Shown here piece after piece: positions 50,204 through 64,000 of a stretch of 64,000 nucleotides of DNA (position 1 is the stretch's first letter; every line of letters starts with the position of its first letter). This DNA comes from Coenobita brevimanus (Eukaryota > Arthropoda > Malacostraca > Decapoda > Coenobitidae). The position numbers were made by a program, and so were the translations under genes. The notes beneath the pieces were generated by a model. That model was given only the letters and a program-made list of their open reading frames with translations, was not told the origin of the DNA and searched no databases. The stretch covers positions 7,635,643-7,699,642 of the forward strand of contig CM064690.1 of NCBI GenBank assembly GCA_032717465.1. The letters are read 5' to 3'.

Positions 50204-50493
50204 CCATTTTACCTCAGCTAAGAAGGTTTTTCGAACTGGAGAGGTTTGAAGCAGTCTTAAGCAGCCCAGTCAGTACAAGAGACATTCTAATTATCTGTCC
50301 ATCTATCTTTCTATCCCTGTCTATCCTTCCACCCGTGCATCCTTCCATCCATCCAGCCATCATCCATATCTAATCTATCTGTCCATCTATCTTTCTGTCT
50401 GTATATGTCTGTCTCTCTGTCAGTCATTCTATTCAGTCATCCACCTATCCCTGTATTATCTATCTATCTGTCTATCATTCTCTTTATCTCTCT

Positions 50494-50584
50494 GTATAAT
50501 CAGACGTCTTTATCCCGATAGGTTTGGCGACAAGCGAATCACTCCATGTCACCATGTCCTGCACCATTAGGTTGCCCTATCTCC

Positions 50585-50663
<79 letters not shown>

Positions 50664-50715
50664 CACTCATATACTTCTCTACCCCATGTCTTCATCTCCT
50701 TCTCGGTCCTCACAG
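50494..50715 (-). pseudogene. LINE family A 3' remnant with internal (CA)n
   Basis: Collinear with the minus-strand copy at 60640 (ATCAGACGTCTTTATCCCG; GCGAATCACTCCATGTCACC; CTCATATACTTCTCTACCCC). A (CA)n array (50587-50662) has expanded at the CTCACACACCC site inside it. Confidence 0.65.
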
Positions 50716-50743
50716 AAGAAATAAAATAGAATATAGTTACAGA

Positions 50744-50746
<3 letters not shown>

Positions 50747-50812
<66 letters not shown>
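50747..50812. repeat. (CT)n microsatellite
   Basis: About 33 CT units. Confidence 0.96.
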
Positions 50813-50814
<2 letters not shown>

Positions 50815-51429
50815 GTCCTCACGCTAAAGGTCACCAGAGTTATAAACTAGGCAGCTTCCTAGCATCTGTTCCTCAGCGATCGATTTTTCAGATCTTACCA
50901 TAACATTACACTGTATATCTTTATGTAGCTTTTAATATTCACCTCTTCCTCAGTAACATATAAGAGGTATTAAGAAATCTAACTTACTTGCCATGCAGCT
51001 GTTTTTCCTTCCTTCACCTGGGTTTGTGTAGAAAATAGTTTTTTTTTTTTTTCAGTCTTTGAGATTTCCGTGAGAGTTTTTCTATGCTTTGCTCTCCATA
51101 CCTTCTGACAAATCAGATACCGTAGTCGTGTTTTTTGCGACAATCGTTAGGGCTACTGCTGTTTGCTCTCCTTTTTAATCTTTTGTACACACTCCATTCC
51201 TCCCTTGTATCGCTCCTTCCCCCCATTTTCCATTCCATCTCTCTCATAATCTATCCCTCCCCGTGTTCTTCCTTCTCTCTCTCCCTCCACTTCCCCACCT
51301 CATCTTTCCTCCTTCCTTCTACCCTTCCTGTTACTCTCTCCTTCCCTCCTCCCACAATTCCACCCCCCACCTCACTTTCGAGAAAATCTCCATATTTCCA
51401 CTCTCAGATTTGCAGAGGCTTTTATTATA

Positions 51430-51431
<2 letters not shown>
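50813..51431. other. Non-coding stretch, pyrimidine-rich at the end
   Basis: No gene recognised. 51180-51400 is C/T-rich, which gives a spurious Ser/Pro/Leu-rich frame. Confidence 0.4.

Positions 51432-51491
<60 letters not shown>
51432..51491. repeat. (GT)n microsatellite
   Basis: About 29 perfect GT units. Confidence 0.96.
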
Positions 51492-51493
<2 letters not shown>

Positions 51494-51507
51494 AGGTGAC
51501 ACTGTAG

Positions 51508-51852
51508 CAGGGTTGGACCAAATACTTTTTTTAAAGGTCAAATACAATACAAATACTTTTGAAGTTTGATACAAAAATACAAATACAAATACTTTTATTC
51601 CCAAATTCAAAAATACAGTTACAGATACAAATACCTACATATCAGAGACACATTTTATCATCATTAATGCATGGAAAACTTCACAAATTGCCTGTAAGTA
51701 ACAACACATAAAACAATATGAAGAAATACAAATTCAGATATAAAATACTTTTCTTCTGGGTGCCGAAATACAGGTACAAATACAAATACTTTGAAAATGT
51801 AGGCTTTAAATACACCTCAAATACAAATACAATTGTATTTGGTCCACCCCTG
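51508..51852. mobile_element. hAT-type MITE, 345 bp
   Basis: Terminal inverted repeats CAGGGTTGGACCAAATAC at the left and its near-complement GTATTTGGTCCACCCCTG at the right (16 of 18 match). Flanking 8-bp direct repeats CACTGTAG (51500-51507) and CACTATAG (51853-51860) match at 7 of 8, the hAT target size. The interior is rich in CAAATAC and has no coding capacity. Confidence 0.82.
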
Positions 51853-51860
51853 CACTATAG

Positions 51861-52000
51861 TACACTGAGTGTGAAGCCTAATGGTTGTCTGTAACCCAGG
51901 AAACTACTCGTATAGTGCTGGGTGGTAGCCATGCAACCAAATAGCGGGGTGATATGTGGAGTCTAATCCGGTGCCCATGTTAAGCGGGTGGAGAGATGCA
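51861..52000 (+). repeat. SINE family A fragment, divergent
   Basis: TACACTGAGTGTGAAGCC, GTGCTGGGTGGTAGCCATGC and AACCAAATAG match the SINE body at 28270-28350 with many changes. 52000-52180 is unassigned. Confidence 0.5.
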
Positions 52001-52270
52001 AATGAGGCATCCCTCCAGGAGCCAAACCTCCACACCCTTCTCCGTGCCTCTCTGTCACGAGATGGTGTCCACCGCAAGGGAACACCGGTTCAGTGCATGG
52101 GAAGGGCCTGGAGCTGCGGTTGATGGGTCTGCTTGACCAGACAGACTGGTGTTGGTGAACAACATTAACAATAACAAAAACAGCTCGTATTTCGTGTGCG
52201 TATTATTGATGGCCTGATGGGAGGCAATGATTTCCCTCTTTAGTAGCCCACAGTTGCATCAGTAACTAGA

Positions 52271-52640
52271 AAGCACTCAGAGTGCGCATACCTTCGCCAA
52301 TGTCATTTGCCATTGAAAAGGATCCGGATCCTTGGAGATAATGTGTGGAATGCATAGGATCTGGGTCCGCCCCCAAATATAACCAGTAGTTCCTTGACCC
52401 GTGGCCCACTCTTCCACAATATTTTACTGAAATTCATTGAGATCTTTTGGAGATATTATACATAGGATCCGGATCTACTCCCAAATTTATTGAGTTCTTC
52501 ATTGGCCCATGCCCAACTCTTCCAACAAATTTCATTGAAATTCATTGATAACTTTTGGAGAGATCGTCTGGACAAACAGACAGACAGACAAACATAGGTG
52601 ATTACATAACGTCTTCCAACTTCATTGGCGGAGGTAATTA
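52271..52640. repeat. Foldback-type dispersed repeat (CGCC ends)
   Basis: 14-bp inverted ends TACCTTCGCCAATG (52289-52302) and CATTGGCGGAGGTA (52623-52636), one mismatch. Outside the left end is an imperfect palindrome GCACTCAGAGTGC (52273-52285). No coding capacity. Related ends occur at 10868, 55343 and 62898. Confidence 0.65.
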
Positions 52641-52774
52641 TAGCTCTGTATCTTTACAGAACTGTACCCATGTTGACACTGTAGTTTTTACTCAAACTTG
52701 CCCCTGTATAAGATGCTGATGTTTCTTAAACATCTGGCTGCACAACATGTATATAACTTCATCCAGGCTCAGAA

Positions 52775-52975
52775 TATATCCTTTTTACTCTAACTTGGCC
52801 TAATATTGTCATCTATCCATCTTCATAGAATAATACCAGAATATGATGCCAGTTACCAAGAAGTGCTATGAAAAGGATATAAATGCGCATCATTGTCCTT
52901 TTTTGCCAGTATGTTTCGTGAAACAAGCTACAAAATGAGAAAAATCTGGGCCAAGTTGGAGTAAACGAAATATAG
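52775..52975 (+). repeat. MITE-1 copy
   Basis: Ends CTTTTTACTCTAACTTGGCC and GGGCCAAGTTGGAGTAAACG are inverted copies. The core is AGTTACCAAGAAGTGCTATG. Confidence 0.65.
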
Positions 52976-53454
52976 TCAGTCTGCCATTCCATCCAAAGCC
53001 ACAGTCCACAGGCCAGCCAATACAGTAAGCCGCTCTTGAAACTGTCACAGGGAATTGAGCGTAACTGAGTGAACACTTGTGACACTCTCCCCAAAAGTGA
53101 AGTGTTTTTGTCGGAGTCGTTCGTCTGTGTAAAAGAGAGAGGATGTGAGAGGTGGAGGTTGAAATTGGATTAAGAGAGAGAGAGAGAGATAGGGGGGGAG
53201 GGGTGAAGTGTGTGTGTATGGAGAGTGAGGGAGTTAAAAAGGAGTTTTTAAGTTATTTCTTTCTTTCCTTATTTGTTTGTTACCCATTTACTTATTTTGA
53301 TATAAAAAGATGTTCGATCCAGACATAATAAGAAACAAAGAAAGAGAGGAGAACAGAGATGGCTGGAAAGTGAAGAGACAGAGAATGAGAGGCAATAGAA
53401 GTTAATAAATCAGAAAAATGGTAAAAAAACACAAGCAAAGTAGATGGTGAGGAG

Positions 53455-53960
53455 TAGGAAAGCTGGTATGGAAGTTAAAAAAAGGTCTATGCATGACAGT
53501 ATTGGGATTCCTATATCGATGTATGGAAGTGCAGCTTGGACTCGTATAGAAGGACATAAGCCAAGAGTGAGGGAGGACTAGAAATGAGTAGCATGTAGTT
53601 TGATGGAGAGACAGGCAGACAGATGAGGAACTGAAGAAGTGTTATTGTGTAGATGTGGACGTGATGGAAGGCATTTGTAGGAATACTTTGAGGTGGTTTG
53701 GCCTTTTGGAGAGAAGGGAGAATTAGAGACTGACTAGGAGAGCGTATGTGAGTACGGTGGAAGACGGAAGAGGAAGGAGAACAAGGATGGCGTAAAGGAA
53801 TGGAGTGGTAATGTATGTGAGCTAGGCGATCGTGACTTGAATACAGGGCAGCCTGTTGACGGAGGACTAAGTGACATGGAGGCGACTCATTTCTGCCCAT
53901 CTCTTCCGAAGCTGAGTCTGACTATAGACAGCAAGCCAGCCAGCCAGACAGACAGACATG
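53455..53960 (+). pseudogene. LINE family A 3' remnant, divergent
   Basis: Plus-strand C-terminal region (CATGACAGTATTGGGATTCC, GTATGGAAGTGCAGCTTGGA, TTGAGGTGGTTTGGCC) ending in a degenerate GACA/CCAG tail. Many stops. Confidence 0.75.
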
Positions 53961-55076
<1,116 letters not shown>

Positions 55077-55203
55077 AAAAAAACATCCACCACTTCGTGC
55101 TACGAGCACAATATCGTGCTTGAGCTGACACATGGACCACACCTCTTCCCCAGTACGCCATGTCCTACAAGTAGCTCACACTCCCTGTTGACACAGTGAG
55201 GAC

Positions 55204-55330
55204 GTGAAATGGTACAGCGTGATAGCAGAAAACGGCTTCAACACAAACACCGAGGACGAGGTATTCGTACACCACCCATCCCTCGGCAAGGACCAGCAAT
55301 CTCTGACTTATTCAACTATCTGCTCTTTAC
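55204..55330 (+). pseudogene. Possible cold-shock-domain fragment
   Basis: The frame MKWYSVIAENGF...EDEVFVHHPSL resembles the first half of a cold-shock domain (VKWF-x5-GYGFI-x6-DVFVHxSSI). The domain would be cut off near 55330, where a foldback-type repeat starts. The aromatic RNA-binding motif is altered (ENGF for YGF). It may be a decayed relative of the retroposon protein at 32889. Weak; no second half is visible. Confidence 0.35.
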
Positions 55331-55342
55331 ATTCTCTAGTAA

Positions 55343-55530
55343 TTACTTCCGCCAACGAAGTCAGAAGGAGGTTATGTAACCATCCATGTCTGTTCGTCAA
55401 TTTGTATACAAGATGTCTAACAAAACTGTTTTCGGATTTCTGAGAAATCTGGTGGATAGGTGGGATGTGGGTCCAGGAACTACTGATTAGATTTAGAGGT
55501 GGACCCTGACCCGGATGCATGAATAAATCA
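55343..55530. repeat. Foldback-type repeat, partial
   Basis: AATTACTTCCGCCAACGAAG then AAGGAGGTTATG; the body word GTGGGTCCAGGAACTACTGA is typical of this repeat class. 55531-56090 holds nothing recognised. Confidence 0.45.
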
Positions 55531-56094
55531 TTAATTTTACTGGCGTTGGCGTAGGTATAGAATGGAAAAGGGAGGGAAGGAAGGACAGAAGTGAGGAAGT
55601 GAGTACAAAGGAGTAAAAAAAGGAGAACGACCAAGACCGTAGAATTAACTGATCGTGTGAGATCGTAAAAGTATTCGTTTGGCAATAAAGAGGAATTACA
55701 GCAATGTCATATATTGTATTGGCGTTGGTAGAGGTATACACACTGTGAGTACTTTTCGGTTTTAACCCATTTTCGCCCCAACTTCCCTGTCTCAACTTCA
55801 ATTTTGTCAATCACCGCATCTCACGGCACTCTCCTCGCTGATCATCCTAGAGTGGGAAAAATTTAATATCTCATTGACCACGAGACTCTCAGAAGATACT
55901 CGTGTCTCTCTGAGGAAGGTAAGATATAATCCATGAGTGTCAGATAGACGTAGTGTAATGGCCTACTTAATGTAACATGTCCACGACTTTACATATATGT
56001 TTCTTATTTCACCTGTCATTTAGTGTTCCTTAGAAACGTAGGAGTGCGTGACTCGTGATAGTAACCGAACATCTCTGCGTTACTCTGACAGTGA

Positions 56095-57845
56095 AGGATA
56101 TGATGATGATCATGATGAAGAGAAGAAGAAGAAAAATAAGAAGTGGAGGAGGAGGAGGAGGAGACTAATAGGAGTGATGATTTTAATGAGGAGGAAGTGG
56201 ATGAAGGAAAAAGAGTTAATGATGATGCTAATGCTGAAGACGATATGGAGGTGGAAGTGGAAGGCTATGACAATGTCCCAAATCCCTATGATGGTATTGG
56301 TGATACTAGTTATTTGGGGTTACAAAAAGAGTTGGCATTTTGGTTACTTTTCCACCGTCACCAAGAGCACTACCACAGCCACCCACCACAACTACCTCCA
56401 CCACTACCACCATCCATCACAGTTACCACCACCACAATTGCCACCATTACTACCATCACCATAACTACCCCCACCAGCACCACCAACACCCACTACAACT
56501 ACCACCACCGTAACCCACCATGACCGCCAAAACCACAACCACCACCACCACCACCACCCAGCACAACTACCACCAGCACCACCACCACAACTACCACCAT
56601 CATCACAACCATCACTCCTCTTACCATCATCCTCACCAGCCCTACCACCAACACCACCACCACAACTACTACAGTTTCTACCAGCACTATCACAACCACC
56701 ATCACCATCACCTATCACAACTACCGCCATAACCACCACCACCACCACAGCTACAACCGTCACCACCACCACAACTACCACCAACACCAGTAAAACCACC
56801 ATCATCATATCTACTACCACCACAACCACCACAACAACCACAACTACCACCACCACCACAACTATCACCACAACAACTGCCATCACCATCACAACTACCA
56901 CGACTACCACAGTTACCACCATCATCACCACAACTACCACCACTAGTATAACTACGACTAACACCACCACAACTACCACCAATACCGACACAATCACCGA
57001 CATCACAATTATCCTACCACCAACATCATCACCACCACCACCACCACAACTACTACCAACACCACCACCATAACCACCACGTCACAATTACCACCAACAC
57101 CACCTTCACCACCCCCAAACATCCACCACCAGTACCACCCACCACAACTACCACTATCACCATCAGAACTACCACCATCGCCTCCACCACAACAACCATC
57201 ATCATCTACCACAGCTACAACCATCACCACCACCTCCACCCACCACAAGTACCACCAGCACCCACCACAACTACATTCATCACCACCACTTCCACCCACC
57301 ACAACTACAATCATCACCATCACCTTCATCCACCACAACAACAACTATCACCATCACCACCACCTACACCCACCACAACTACCACCACCACCACCACCAC
57401 CATTCACCACAGTCACAACCATTATCACCATATCTCCCACCATCACCATCATCACCACCACCATCCTGGACAGTTTCCACTGACACCATCACCACCCACA
57501 CAAGTACCATCACCACCTCCACCACCCACCACAATTACCACCATCACCCCAACCGCAGCTACCACCATCATCTCCACCACTACCCACCCCAACTACTACG
57601 ATCGCCACTACCACCCACCGCAACTACCACCATCATCTCCACCATCACCCACCACAACAAACACCACCATCATCACCACCACCCACCACAACTACCATCA
57701 TCACCACCACTCTCCACCACCACCATCATCACCCACCACTACTACGACCACTATCACCACCACCACCACTGTCACCATCACTAGAACGACCACCATCATC
57801 ACGAGCACACCCCCACCACGAACACCTGCCACTGCAACTACCACC
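56095..57845. repeat. GAA/GAT then ACC-rich triplet tract, ~1.5 kb
   Basis: 56095-56230 is purine-rich (GAT, GAA, GAG). From about 56340 to 57845 nearly every triplet is ACC, ACA, ATC or ACT, with very few G on the plus strand. Overlapping frames on both strands (Thr/His/Pro on plus, Val/Gly/Met on minus) are compositional artefacts. Confidence 0.93.
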
Positions 57846-58094
57846 ATTGAATCTGTAAACTGTCTTATAAAACAGTTCTTATAAAACAGTTCTCTTTTTA
57901 GACTGATATATTTACTTTCCTTGCTATGATAAGTTGAGAATCTTCCTTGAACCCATCCACATCGAGGTAAGTGGATCAGTGAACAGGTAGAGATATTTTT
58001 GTATGAAGAAAAAAAATACTTAGGGCTCATAGACTGCAGAAAGCTTCCCTAAAAAAAAGAAATGGAAAGAAAACAAAAGAGAAAGAAAGAAAAA

Positions 58095-58215
58095 AATCAA
58101 TCGAAATGAGAATGGAATGTATTTAAGATTCGTTCATTTCAGGATGGCTGGACACAGTGCATTTAAGAGCCTGTAGGTCATGGGCGATGGGAAGGACAGA
58201 CTCAGAAGGACGGTT
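58095..58215 (-). pseudogene. Family C LINE 3' remnant
   Basis: ATTCGTTCATTTCAGGATGG then CTGGACACAGTGCATTT match the 3' part of copy 3 with many changes. 57846-58094 and 58216-58530 hold nothing recognised. Confidence 0.5.
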
Positions 58216-58531
58216 CCAATTTTGACAATGATATAAAGAGAACACCATTGTACTGGAGTTCATGAAGGCTGGTTGTAATCCCTTCGCTACCAGAAGTTTC
58301 TTTTTTTTTTCCAGGATAATTTTTGCAGGTGGTATCAGTAATTTACAATAATCTCCTTGTTCTGAAGTGGTTGATGATTTTGTTCCTTTTTCTTTTTAAT
58401 AGCGCTAAATTTCGCTTTTCGGGACGAGATAGAACTGAGGTACGGTAGTCTGTGGATATTTTTACTTTAATTATTACTTTATTATTATATTTTTAAGTGG
58501 AATCATTTCTGAACAAGAAATGGAACCCAGG

Positions 58532-59909
<1,378 letters not shown>

Positions 59910-60190
59910 AACTCTACACTGAGTGACAAGTCAAATGGTTTCCAAATATTTGGGAATCCATTTATTTCGCTGGGTGATAACCATTTAATCAAACGATGGC
60001 TTGTGGTCTAGTAAAGGCGCTTCAACTGAATGTTGCCCGTCAGGGTTTACACCTAAGGGATGGATGTGAATTATTGCTCACACAAAGCTGCTAGGGGCGA
60101 GTGAGGCTGGCCACCCTTTACGTAAATATCGGCACTGCGTCGCCTAGCCCCGGATGAGTAAAAAAGGGGTTAAGTGATGGATGGATGAAA
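59910..60190 (+). repeat. SINE A fragment followed by SINE B copy
   Basis: 59910-60000 has the SINE A body (CACTGAGTGACAAGTCAAAT, GCTGGGTGATAACCATTTAA). About 60035-60190 is SINE B (GGTTTACACCTAAGGGATGG, TTGCTCACACAAAGC, CGCCTAGCCCC) with a GATGGATG tail. 60278-60420 matches the 5' part of the SINE A copy at 28150 (GGGGACGGCTCAGTCTGCTG). Confidence 0.6.
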
Positions 60191-60618
60191 TGTCAGAGGT
60201 GCATTTTTATTTAACTGAAATATGGAAAGACAACACTGCCAGTAGTTGTACCCACTGCCCTAACGTTGAACCATACAAACTGGTCTGTAAACAGTACTCC
60301 ACTACAGACTCACTGGGCGGTAGCTTATGTGTCTTGGGGACGGCTCAGTCTGCTGATGTGGGCATGGGTGTAGCGAAGGAAATGACACAAATAATGCGAA
60401 TAGACACTGATAAGGCTGACTGAGCCGTACCTGCAAAACACAAGAAATGGGCCGGAGTGTAAGAGGGGAGTTATACATGGATTAGCCTGTGCTTATGTTA
60501 CGTCTATTGGAGTGGACAAAAAGGCGTTTACTTATTCTGTTTCATATTATATCACTTCAGAAATATCTATTATCATTTCCTATATCAATTTTTATTTATC
60601 TAGTGATATCTGTCCTTT

Positions 60619-61690
60619 ATCTATCTATCTATCTCTCTGTTGCCTGACGCCTTAATCGCGTAAGGGGTGGCCACAAACAAATCGCCTCCATGTCGCCCTG
60701 TCCCCCGCCAATTTCATTGCCCTGCTCCCAGCTCACACACCCCCCTCTCTCATATACCTTTCCACTCCATCCCTCCTTTTCATCCTCGGCCTCCTCCTCC
60801 CTCTTCCCCTCCCTCCACATCACTCACATACACTCTCCTCGTCAGTCTCCACTCTCCATCCTCTCCACATGGCCAAACCACCTCAGTGTGTTTCTCCTAA
60901 CGCTTCCTATCACATTCACATCCACACCACAACGCCCCTCCACTTCCGCACCTACCAGTCCGTCTTTCCACGTGACACCACATGCTTCTCTCAGTAACTC
61001 GTTTCCACTGCTCTCACTCTTGACTTCTGTCCCTCCAACAAGGTCCAAGCTTTACTTCCATACGCTAGAGTTGGTATCACAATACTGTCATGTAGTAGCT
61101 TTTTCACTTCCATGCTCACTTCCCTGTTTCTTAGCACTGCTTTCAAGGAACCAGCAGCTTTTCTTCCCTGTTGTACCCTTTCAAGCACTTCACCTTCTAA
61201 CCTTCCATCCTTACTCATCACACCACCCGAGTACTTAAACGCACTCACATTTTCCATATCTTCCTCATCCAACCTCACTGTACATTCACTGACTTCACGT
61301 CTCTCAAAGACCATAACTTTGCTCTTCCTTACATTCACCTTTAGATTCCGTTTCTTACACTCTCCCAAACTCATCCACCAAGCCTTGCAGCTCCCCTTCG
61401 TCTTCACTTAACAACTCAGTATCATCTGCAAACAACAGTACAGGAAGTTTCCAAACGCTGCCCTCTCTCACCAGGGCCGCTCCAACATCCACTGCGCTAC
61501 CTTGAATCTCTTTTATAACCCCATCCATATACAGATTGAACAACCATGGAGACATGACTCATCCTTGTTTCAGTCCAACCTTCAAACAGAAGAATTCACT
61601 CAGTTCACTATCCACACGCACTGCAGCCTTAGCACCCTCATACATACTCTTAATGGCCTTCAACAACTTTCCATCTTCTCCACATTTTCT
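60619..61690 (-). pseudogene. LINE family A, copy 7, 3' half
   Basis: Minus strand from about 61690 to the tail at 60619 (ATCTATCTATCTATCTCTCT on plus). RT pieces: MSPWLFNLYMDGVIKEIQG, LLFADDTELLSEDE (Thr-Glu change after FADD), FKYSGGVMSKDG, GHVERME. At least three frame breaks. 5' truncated within the RT. Confidence 0.85.
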
Positions 61691-61837
61691 GCATTTTATC
61701 ACTTCATAATTTTAACGTCGCTCAAAGATATTTTTCAGACACTCGAGAAATATCGATGACAGAAACGACATACTCTCCTGATTTATAATAAAAAAAAAAA
61801 AGCTACGTATTTCAATGGTGTATGATTTCGAGAAGAC

Positions 61838-64000
61838 GAGGGAGGTGGAAGGTGTGTGCAAGATATTCACAGGAGAAATCTGTGCAGCATGTGAGGTGGT
61901 GTGTGGGGTGAAGAGAAGACGAAAGGGGTTGCAAGGAACAGCGTGGTGAAATGAAGAGGTAAGACAAGCTGTGATGCAAAAGAAGAAAGCAAATAGTGTG
62001 TGAATGCGAAGCAGAGGCATGCAGGAAGTTGCGAGACGGAAGAAAGAGTTATATGTAGATAGAAAGAGAGAGATGGAAAGATTAGTATGAACGATTAAGC
62101 AGAGAGTGGATGAGGAATTTAGGACGAATTTGAGTGTAAAGTGCAGGGATTGTAAGAAAATGTTCTGAAATGAGGTAAAGAGTTAGACAGGGTGATAAAG
62201 AAGTTAACCTAGTAGGGAATGAAAGATAAAAATGGTAGATTGATTGTGTAGAAGGGAGAAAAAGTGAGCAAATGGAGAGAAGAGAAAAAAAAAGTAATGT
62301 GAGTATAAGTGGCAGGGGAATGGGTGGGAGAAGGAGGGAGAAAGAGATCAGTAGGATGGAAATAGCGGAAGTAATGAAGAAAGTCATAATGGGCAAAGCT
62401 CCAGGAGCTGAAGTGTGGGGGATAGTAGTAGAATGGATATGGAAGATGTGCAAGTTGGCCTGGGAGGAAGGTAAAGTCCCGGAGGATGGGAAGTCAGATA
62501 TAATTATTCCCTTGTACAAAGGAAAAGAGTTAAAAGAAGTGTGTGGTAATCATAGGGTCATTTGTCTTCTTAGTGTAATTGGCAAACTGTATGGTAGGAT
62601 ACTTATTGACAGAGCTGGGAAAATAACAGGAATTAGTTGGAGAAGAACAGGGAGGTTTTAGGAAGGGAAGAGGTTGTGTAGATCAGATATTCATCCTTAA
62701 GTCTTTAATGGAAAAGTTGCTAGAGAAGCGAAAGTTGTTTGCGGCCTTCATGGATTTGGAGAGGGTGGATAGACAAGTAACGTGGAAAATATTAAGAACA
62801 TATTGAGTAATTTGAAGCTGTTGAATCCCGTGAAGAGAATGTATGAGGATACTAAGGCTGCAGTACATACGGATGGTGAGGTGTGTGAATTTTTACCTCG
62901 CCCTGAAGGAGCCCGGCGAGGTATTGATTTTGGTCTGTTTTCTTTGTTAGCAACATTACGGAAATAACGGCTGAATGAAATTACATGAACTTTCAGGAAA
63001 TGTAGGCACTGGTCTCCAAAGGTAGACTGATTTCACTGTGAAGGTATTGGCTTCAGATTCGAAACGTGAAACGCAAGGTCAAGGTGTTTCATGGGGCGAG
63101 TTCTAGAATATGATATTAGTTGCACCATTACCAGAGACTTTATTAAGGATTCATAGGGCAACTTGAAGATGAGGTTAGTTGCGACTTTAATTGTTTACTG
63201 ACACTAAATGGCAGTACCGAATCAATATTTAAAAGCACTAAAATAACTGCTGTCAGGCGAGGTATGTTGTGCCCCGCACCAATTGTTCTATCTGAATGTT
63301 GGATTGAAACAGGAATGTGTCATATCTCCATGGTTGTTCAGTCTGCATATGGATGGGGTTATAAAAGAGATATAAGATAGGGCAGTGGATGGTGGAGCGG
63401 CCGTAATGAGAGCGCAATTTTTGGAAACTTCCTGTTCTGTTTTTTGCAGATGATACTGTATCGTTAAATGAAGATGAAGGGGAGCTGCAGGACTTGGGGA
63501 GTAAGTTCGGAAGAGCGTGTAAGAAACGGAATCTAAAGGTGAATGTAGGGTGGAGGAAAGTAATGGTCTTCGAGAGAAATGAAATCACTGAATGCACAGT
63601 GAGGCTGGATGATGAGGAACTGAAAAATGCTAGTGCATTTTACTACTTGGGAAATGTGATGAGTAAGGATGGAAGTTTGGAGGATGAAGTGGTTGAAAGG
63701 GTAAAACAGGGAAGAAAGGTTGCATCTTCTTTTAAAGCAACGATAATAAGTAGGCAAGTGAACATGAAAGTTAAAAAGTCACTGCATGATACTATTGTGA
63801 AACCAACTCTAACATATGGAAACGAAGATTGGACCTTGTTGTAAGGACACAAGCCAAGAGTAAGAGCAGTAGAAATGAGTTACTTGAGAGGAGTATGAGG
63901 AGTTACATGGAGAGGCAGCCTGACAAATGAGGAAGTGAGGGAGCGTTGTAGTGTGGAGGTGGATGTAATAGGAAGCGTTATGAGAAATACTTTGAGGTGG
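61838..64000 (+). pseudogene. LINE family A, copy 8, heavily decayed
   Basis: Plus strand from the linker between endonuclease and RT (GAAGGTGTGTGCAAGATATT) to the end of the window, within the RT C-terminal tail. There are many stops and small indels. Readable pieces: MGKAPGAE (62390), GKLYGRILIDRA (62580), a catalytic-box region with TGCAGATGATACTG at 63447, and FERNEITECTVRLDDEELKN. Interrupted by an insertion at about 62898-63290. The oldest-looking member. Confidence 0.85.
62898..63290. mobile_element. Insertion with ACCTCGCC/GGCGAGGT ends in LINE copy 8
   Basis: LINE homology stops at GTGAATTTTT (to 62897) and resumes at about 63291. The insert begins ACCTCGCCCTGAAGGAGCCC then GGCGAGGT, a local hairpin, and near its right side has GTCAGGCGAGGT (63252-63263). 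Internal words AGGAAATGTAGGCACTGGTC and GCAAGGTCAAGGTG mark a widespread class of non-coding invertebrate repeats. No coding capacity. No convincing target duplication. Confidence 0.65.

Noticed and set aside
56048..58030. Several 70-200-codon frames rich in Thr/His/Pro or Val/Gly
   Set aside because: They follow triplet composition on both strands, with no start context, domain or conserved motif.

Overview
This is a repeat-dominated window of an animal nuclear genome, most likely an arthropod and probably a decapod crustacean. The reasons are intron-interrupted coding sequence, very long (CA)n/(GT)n, (GA)n and (AT)n arrays, tRNA-derived SINEs, and LINEs, LTR elements and TTAA-type DNA transposons nested in one another. 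There is no sign of bacterial, organellar or viral gene organisation. The species call is an inference from repeat style and from channel-exon residues that look arthropod-like.

Host gene: two short plus-strand exons, 7783-7857 and 29918-30001, join in phase 0. They encode consecutive pieces of the S2-S3/S4 region of a Slo2/KCNT-type (sodium-activated) potassium channel. The intron between them is 22,060 bp and made almost entirely of repeats. No further exon is recognised, so the last 34 kb is probably the next intron. Repeat arrays lie within tens of bases of three of the four splice sites.

Layout. 1-3.5 kb: a decayed piggyBac transposase whose reading frame is split by a TTAA-flanked non-autonomous element; its right end sits at the TTAA of a tRNA-derived SINE. 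3.5-8.4 kb: non-coding DNA with SINEs, MITEs, a ~120-bp satellite and channel exon 1. 8.4-10.7 kb: LINE family B. 11-13.3 kb: a LINE-tailed SINE and microsatellites. 13.4-23.4 kb: two minus-strand copies of a jockey-like LINE (family C), one holding a 1,071-bp solo LTR, with a 20-bp minisatellite between them. 23.6-30 kb: microsatellites, SINEs, MITEs, a foldback element and channel exon 2. 30-32.2 kb: family C remnants. 32.2-41.7 kb: a Ty3/gypsy-like element with ~870-bp LTRs. Its 5' LTR is split by a poly(A)-tailed retroposon encoding a cold-shock-domain protein and by a LINE. Its 3' LTR is split by a chimeric LINE insertion. 42.3-50.7 kb: LINE family A copies, including a nearly intact one. 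51-60 kb: a hAT-type MITE, foldback repeats, very long CA arrays and a ~1.5-kb ACC-rich tract. 60.6-64 kb: two more family A copies in opposite orientations.

How parts interact: LINE family A (APE endonuclease plus reverse transcriptase, GATA-repeat tail) has at least eight copies here. It shares both its 5' leader and its 3' tail with SINE family A, which suggests that it mobilises that SINE. The least expected item is the cold-shock-domain retroposon: it has a target-site duplication, a 3' stem-loop and a poly(A) tail, but no reverse transcriptase.
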